Shown here: positions 61,736-64,000 of the stretch, piece by piece
How the letters are laid out: every line of letters begins with the position of its first letter
Position numbering within the stretch: position 1 is the stretch's first letter
Origin: Halosolutus amylolyticus
Lineage (GTDB): Archaea > Halobacteriota > Halobacteria > Halobacteriales > Natrialbaceae
Direction: 5' to 3'
DNA length: 64,000 nucleotides
Assembly: GCF_023566055.1 (NCBI RefSeq)
Contig: NZ_JALIQP010000001.1
Location: 124,001-188,000 of the forward strand
Notes under the pieces: generated by a model
The model's input: the letters and a program-made list of their open reading frames with translations, nothing else
Told to the model about the DNA's origin: nothing
The model's database searches: none
Translations under genes and position numbers: made by a program

Positions 61736-63118
61736 CTACTCGTCCACGGACACGCCGACGTCTGGATCGCCCGGTTCCGCCGCCGCGGATTCCTCCTCCG
61801 GTCCGATCCCGCTCGCGAGGACGCCCGCGATCCCGTCCGGACCGTGACGGTGGATCGTCAGGAGCATGTTCAGGACGAACAGGCCGAATCCGACCGTCAT
61901 GAGGAGACTGCCCGCGACCGTCACGGCTGTCGGGAGGGCAACCAGCGGCCCCGCCGCCAGGCCGACGAACCCGACCAGCGTCAGCAGGAAGTCGGCTCGC
62001 TCGAGCCGATCGTCGTACAGGTCGTCGATCATCGGCACCTGCTCGAAGCCGAGCCGATCGCTGTAGCGATCGATCCAGATGATGAAGGGGACGATGTGGT
62101 AGAGCGAGCCGACCACGACGAACGCGAAGACGCCGACGAGGAGCACGTCGGTCCCGTCCGGATGCCCGAAAAGCGTGGCGTAGCTCGCGGGGTCGCGCCA
62201 CCACGCCGGTACCGCGAGCGCGATCCACGCCGCGAGCGAGGCGACGACCACCCAGTACCGCTTCGTCATCGGGGATCGATCGACCGTCGAGTGCAGTAGT
62301 AGTCGGGCGACAACGACGGCGAACGCGGCGAGTCCGGCGAGAAGAGCGAGCGCCCCGATTCGAGCGGCCGGTTCCGACCCGAGGCCGCGGCTCGCGGCGA
62401 ACAGGACCAGTCCGGCGGGAAAGAGCGCCTGCTCGAGGGCCAGCAGTCGCTCGTCGATCGGGTCGAACTCTGCCTGGGTGAACATCTGGCCGAGCTGTGC
62501 GAGCGCGCCGACGATCGTCGCGAGGACGGCGCCGTAGAGGGCGAGGGTCGCGTGGACGAGGAGGACGTCGCCCCTCGTGAGGGCGATCCCGTCGAAGGCC
62601 GGCCTCGTGAAGTCGACGGCCATGAGATAGCCGAGCGGTGCGAGGGTGGCGAAGCAGGCGAGCGCGAGCGCGAAGTGGCGCTCGGTGAAATCCAGCGGTC
62701 GGGCCGCCCACAGCGTCCGCCCGACGTTGTAGACGAACACCAGGAGACCCAGCAGGATCGCCGCCGCGACGAGGGGGAGCCACGCGAACGCGCCGGCGAG
62801 CAGGCAGGCGACGAACCCGACGAGCCCGGCGGTGACGAGCCACAGTTGGGCGATCGCGAGCCGTCGCGAGTGGATCGTCACGCCGGACCAGACGGGGACG
62901 AACTGGGTCATCGCCCCCATGATCGTCAGCCCGATCCAGCCGAGCAACAGCGCGTGAATCCGTGCGACGCCGGAGAGTCCAGGCACCGTCGTGACGGCCA
63001 GGACGGTCCCGCCGACGGCCGCGACGACGAGAAACGAAAGCGCCACGACGAAGTGCCGGAGCGGAATCGCCATCGGGGGCTGCTGGTCGGTCCGCAGCCC
63101 GCCCGGTATCTGGTTCAT
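61736..63118 (-). CDS. Cytochrome oxidase subunit I-like membrane protein
   Basis: 460 aa from ATG 63118; GTG 63163 is the longer alternative. About 12 helices. His residues in ARIHALLLGWIGLTIMGAMT, VLLVHATLALYG, GSLYHIVPFIIW and the C-terminal LTIHRHGPDG suggest heme binding. The HALLLGWIG and MTQFVPVWSG features are those of orphan oxidase subunit I/NorB-like proteins. No subunit II or III is near. The role is unknown; heme-linked redox or sensing is inferred. It diverges from the MoaD-like gene. Confidence 0.65.
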   Translation of the reverse strand: MNQIPGGLRTDQQPPMAIPLRHFVVALSFLVVAAVGGTVLAVTTVPGLSGVARIHALLLGWIGLTIMGAMTQFVPVWSGVTIHSRRLAIAQLWLVTAGLVGFVACLLAGAFAWLPLVAAAILLGLLVFVYNVGRTLWAARPLDFTERHFALALACFATLAPLGYLMAVDFTRPAFDGIALTRGDVLLVHATLALYGAVLATIVGALAQLGQMFTQAEFDPIDERLLALEQALFPAGLVLFAASRGLGSEPAARIGALALLAGLAAFAVVVARLLLHSTVDRSPMTKRYWVVVASLAAWIALAVPAWWRDPASYATLFGHPDGTDVLLVGVFAFVVVGSLYHIVPFIIWIDRYSDRLGFEQVPMIDDLYDDRLERADFLLTLVGFVGLAAGPLVALPTAVTVAGSLLMTVGFGLFVLNMLLTIHRHGPDGIAGVLASGIGPEEESAAAEPGDPDVGVSVDE

Positions 63119-63206
63119 GGGCGATCGTACGGCCGCCACGTCCGTCCCGTTGTAGCCGAACACGTTCGGAGGGGACTGTTTGCCCGTGGCCGTCCTATCG
63201 TGGCCT

Positions 63207-63611
63207 ATGACAGCCGAGACGACGATCGATCAGCGCGCACAGCAGGCCCGGACGACGACGGTCGAGGTCCGGTGTACCGGTCACGTCCGCGACGCCGTCG
63301 GATCCCACGAACTCGAGTACACCTTCGAGGGCGATCGACTCCGGGAGTTCCTCGAATCGTTCTTCGCGGAGTACGACGTCGAGGACATGCTCATCGCCGA
63401 GACCGAGGCCGAGGCGACCGCCCACGGCTGGGCACCCGTTCCCGACGAACTGCCGGGCACCTGGCGCAAGAACCCCGAGGGGGACCAGACCCGACCCTAC
63501 GCCCGCGTCTGCATCAACGGGCGGTTCAACGAGCACTACGAGGGGTTCGAGACGACACTCGAGGACGGCGATCGGGTCGCGCTGATCTACCCGTTCATGT
63601 TCTGTTGCTGA
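63207..63611 (+). CDS. MoaD/ThiS-like beta-grasp protein ending in Cys-Cys
   Basis: 134 aa from ATG 63207. VEVRCTGHVRDAVGSHELEY (strand pair) and the C-terminal LEDGDRVALIYPFMFCC mirror the beta-grasp fold of MoaD, ThiS and SAMPs, including the DGD-x-V-A hairpin before the tail. The family normally ends in Gly-Gly; here the last residues are FCC. The central part (about residues 60-105) is an insertion with EAEATAHGWAPVP. A sulfur-carrier or metal-binding role is conceivable; thiocarboxylate chemistry as in MoaD is not. Confidence 0.6.
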   Translation: MTAETTIDQRAQQARTTTVEVRCTGHVRDAVGSHELEYTFEGDRLREFLESFFAEYDVEDMLIAETEAEATAHGWAPVPDELPGTWRKNPEGDQTRPYARVCINGRFNEHYEGFETTLEDGDRVALIYPFMFCC

Positions 63612-63672
63612 CCGGGAGGAGCCGAACAGGTTCGTCTCAGATCTTACCCCGGCGGGGAGCCAACGACCGACC

Positions 63673-63981
63673 ATGACCGAAGACGTCGCCGACGTCGAAC
63701 CCGTGACGCGTCGCGAGCACGACGCCTCGTGGTCCGCGAACCTCGAGAAACCCCGCCACGCCGACGATCGCGACCTCGTGATCGAGCAGGCCAGGGACGC
63801 GATCGCGGCCACCGCAGGCGGCTATCACGTCAACCTCGTCACCCACGGCGACCACGGCCACCCCGAGGAGTACCTCTGGGACGAACTCGAGGCGACCTTC
63901 GACGGGATCGACGTGGAGTACGTCGATCAGTGTGGCTGTGGCGGCCACGTCACGCGAGTCCACGTCGCGTCGTCGGAGTGA
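63673..63981 (+). CDS. CGCGG-family candidate RiPP precursor (radical-SAM-modified)
   Basis: 102 aa. After a helical, charged leader-like N-terminus, the C-terminal part VEYVDQCGCGGHVTRVHV carries CGCGG at residues 87-91. This motif defines a haloarchaeal family annotated in databases as putative radical-SAM-modified RiPP proteins, as I recall. The maturase would be expected next to it, but the window ends 19 bases after the stop, so this cannot be checked here. The MoaD-like gene lies 61 bp upstream on the same strand. Confidence 0.7.
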   Translation: MTEDVADVEPVTRREHDASWSANLEKPRHADDRDLVIEQARDAIAATAGGYHVNLVTHGDHGHPEEYLWDELEATFDGIDVEYVDQCGCGGHVTRVHVASSE

Positions 63982-64000
63982 CTCGAGCCGTCGGTCTGAC

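Overview
The window is about 64 kb of a GC-rich chromosome from a halophilic archaeon (class Halobacteria; a Natrialbales-type genome is a guess from gene content). The evidence is very acidic proteins, an sdhCDBA operon, a HalX response regulator, HTH-10 and small winged-helix regulators, a type IV pilus assembly operon with haloarchaeal pilin-like proteins, twin-arginine signal peptides, and TATA boxes about 25-33 nt before many start codons with no Shine-Dalgarno sequence, as expected for leaderless transcripts.

Layout. 1-7.5 kb: a five-gene type IV pilus operon on the minus strand (ATPase pilB, membrane platform pilC, three small pilin-like proteins, the last cut by the window edge). 7.7-14.8 kb: an SDR dehydrogenase, an acyl-CoA dehydrogenase, a secreted deacetylase-like lipoprotein, tRNA-Arg(CCU), tatA, a peroxiredoxin, an HD hydrolase and several small proteins. 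14.9-18.4 kb: succinate dehydrogenase sdhCDBA. 18.7-24 kb: an aspartoacylase-type hydrolase, an acetyltransferase, a flippase, and a RimK-type ligase fused to an aspartic-protease domain. 24.3-27.2 kb: catalase-peroxidase KatG and an AlkA-type DNA glycosylase. 27.3-33.3 kb: an SdhA/NadB-like flavoprotein, a membrane hydrolase, and a Zn/Cd P1B-ATPase with a Cys-rich regulator. 33.5-45.2 kb: gamma-glutamyltransferase, beta-oxidation genes (two acyl-CoA dehydrogenases and a dehydrogenase/hydratase fusion), a tail-to-tail two-component pair, a cupin and NikR. 45.3-53.9 kb: creatininase, MscS-like, methyltransferase, amidase, a membrane histidine kinase and a dUTPase-like protein. 54-57.4 kb: a PaaG-like isomerase, an acyl-CoA ligase and a universal stress protein. 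57.5-64 kb: two orphan oxidase-subunit-I-like membrane proteins, an Na+/H+ antiporter, a MoaD-like protein and a CGCGG-type candidate RiPP precursor.

Themes. Fatty-acid or aromatic-acid degradation is spread over several loci, and three of its promoters carry a similar TTACCGAA-centred site. Redox and stress functions (KatG, peroxiredoxin, metal efflux, UspA) are well represented.

The most unusual signals are repeats. A palindromic element of about 80 bp occurs four times, each time directly after a TGA stop codon; two copies are flanked on both sides by TGA. In-frame clusters of hairpins with three-base loops interrupt a histidine kinase and an acyl-CoA ligase. A 21-bp tandem array starts exactly at a stop codon. 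A 20-bp copy of the tRNA-Arg 3' end lies just downstream of the tRNA. No CRISPR array, rRNA or intact transposase gene was seen.
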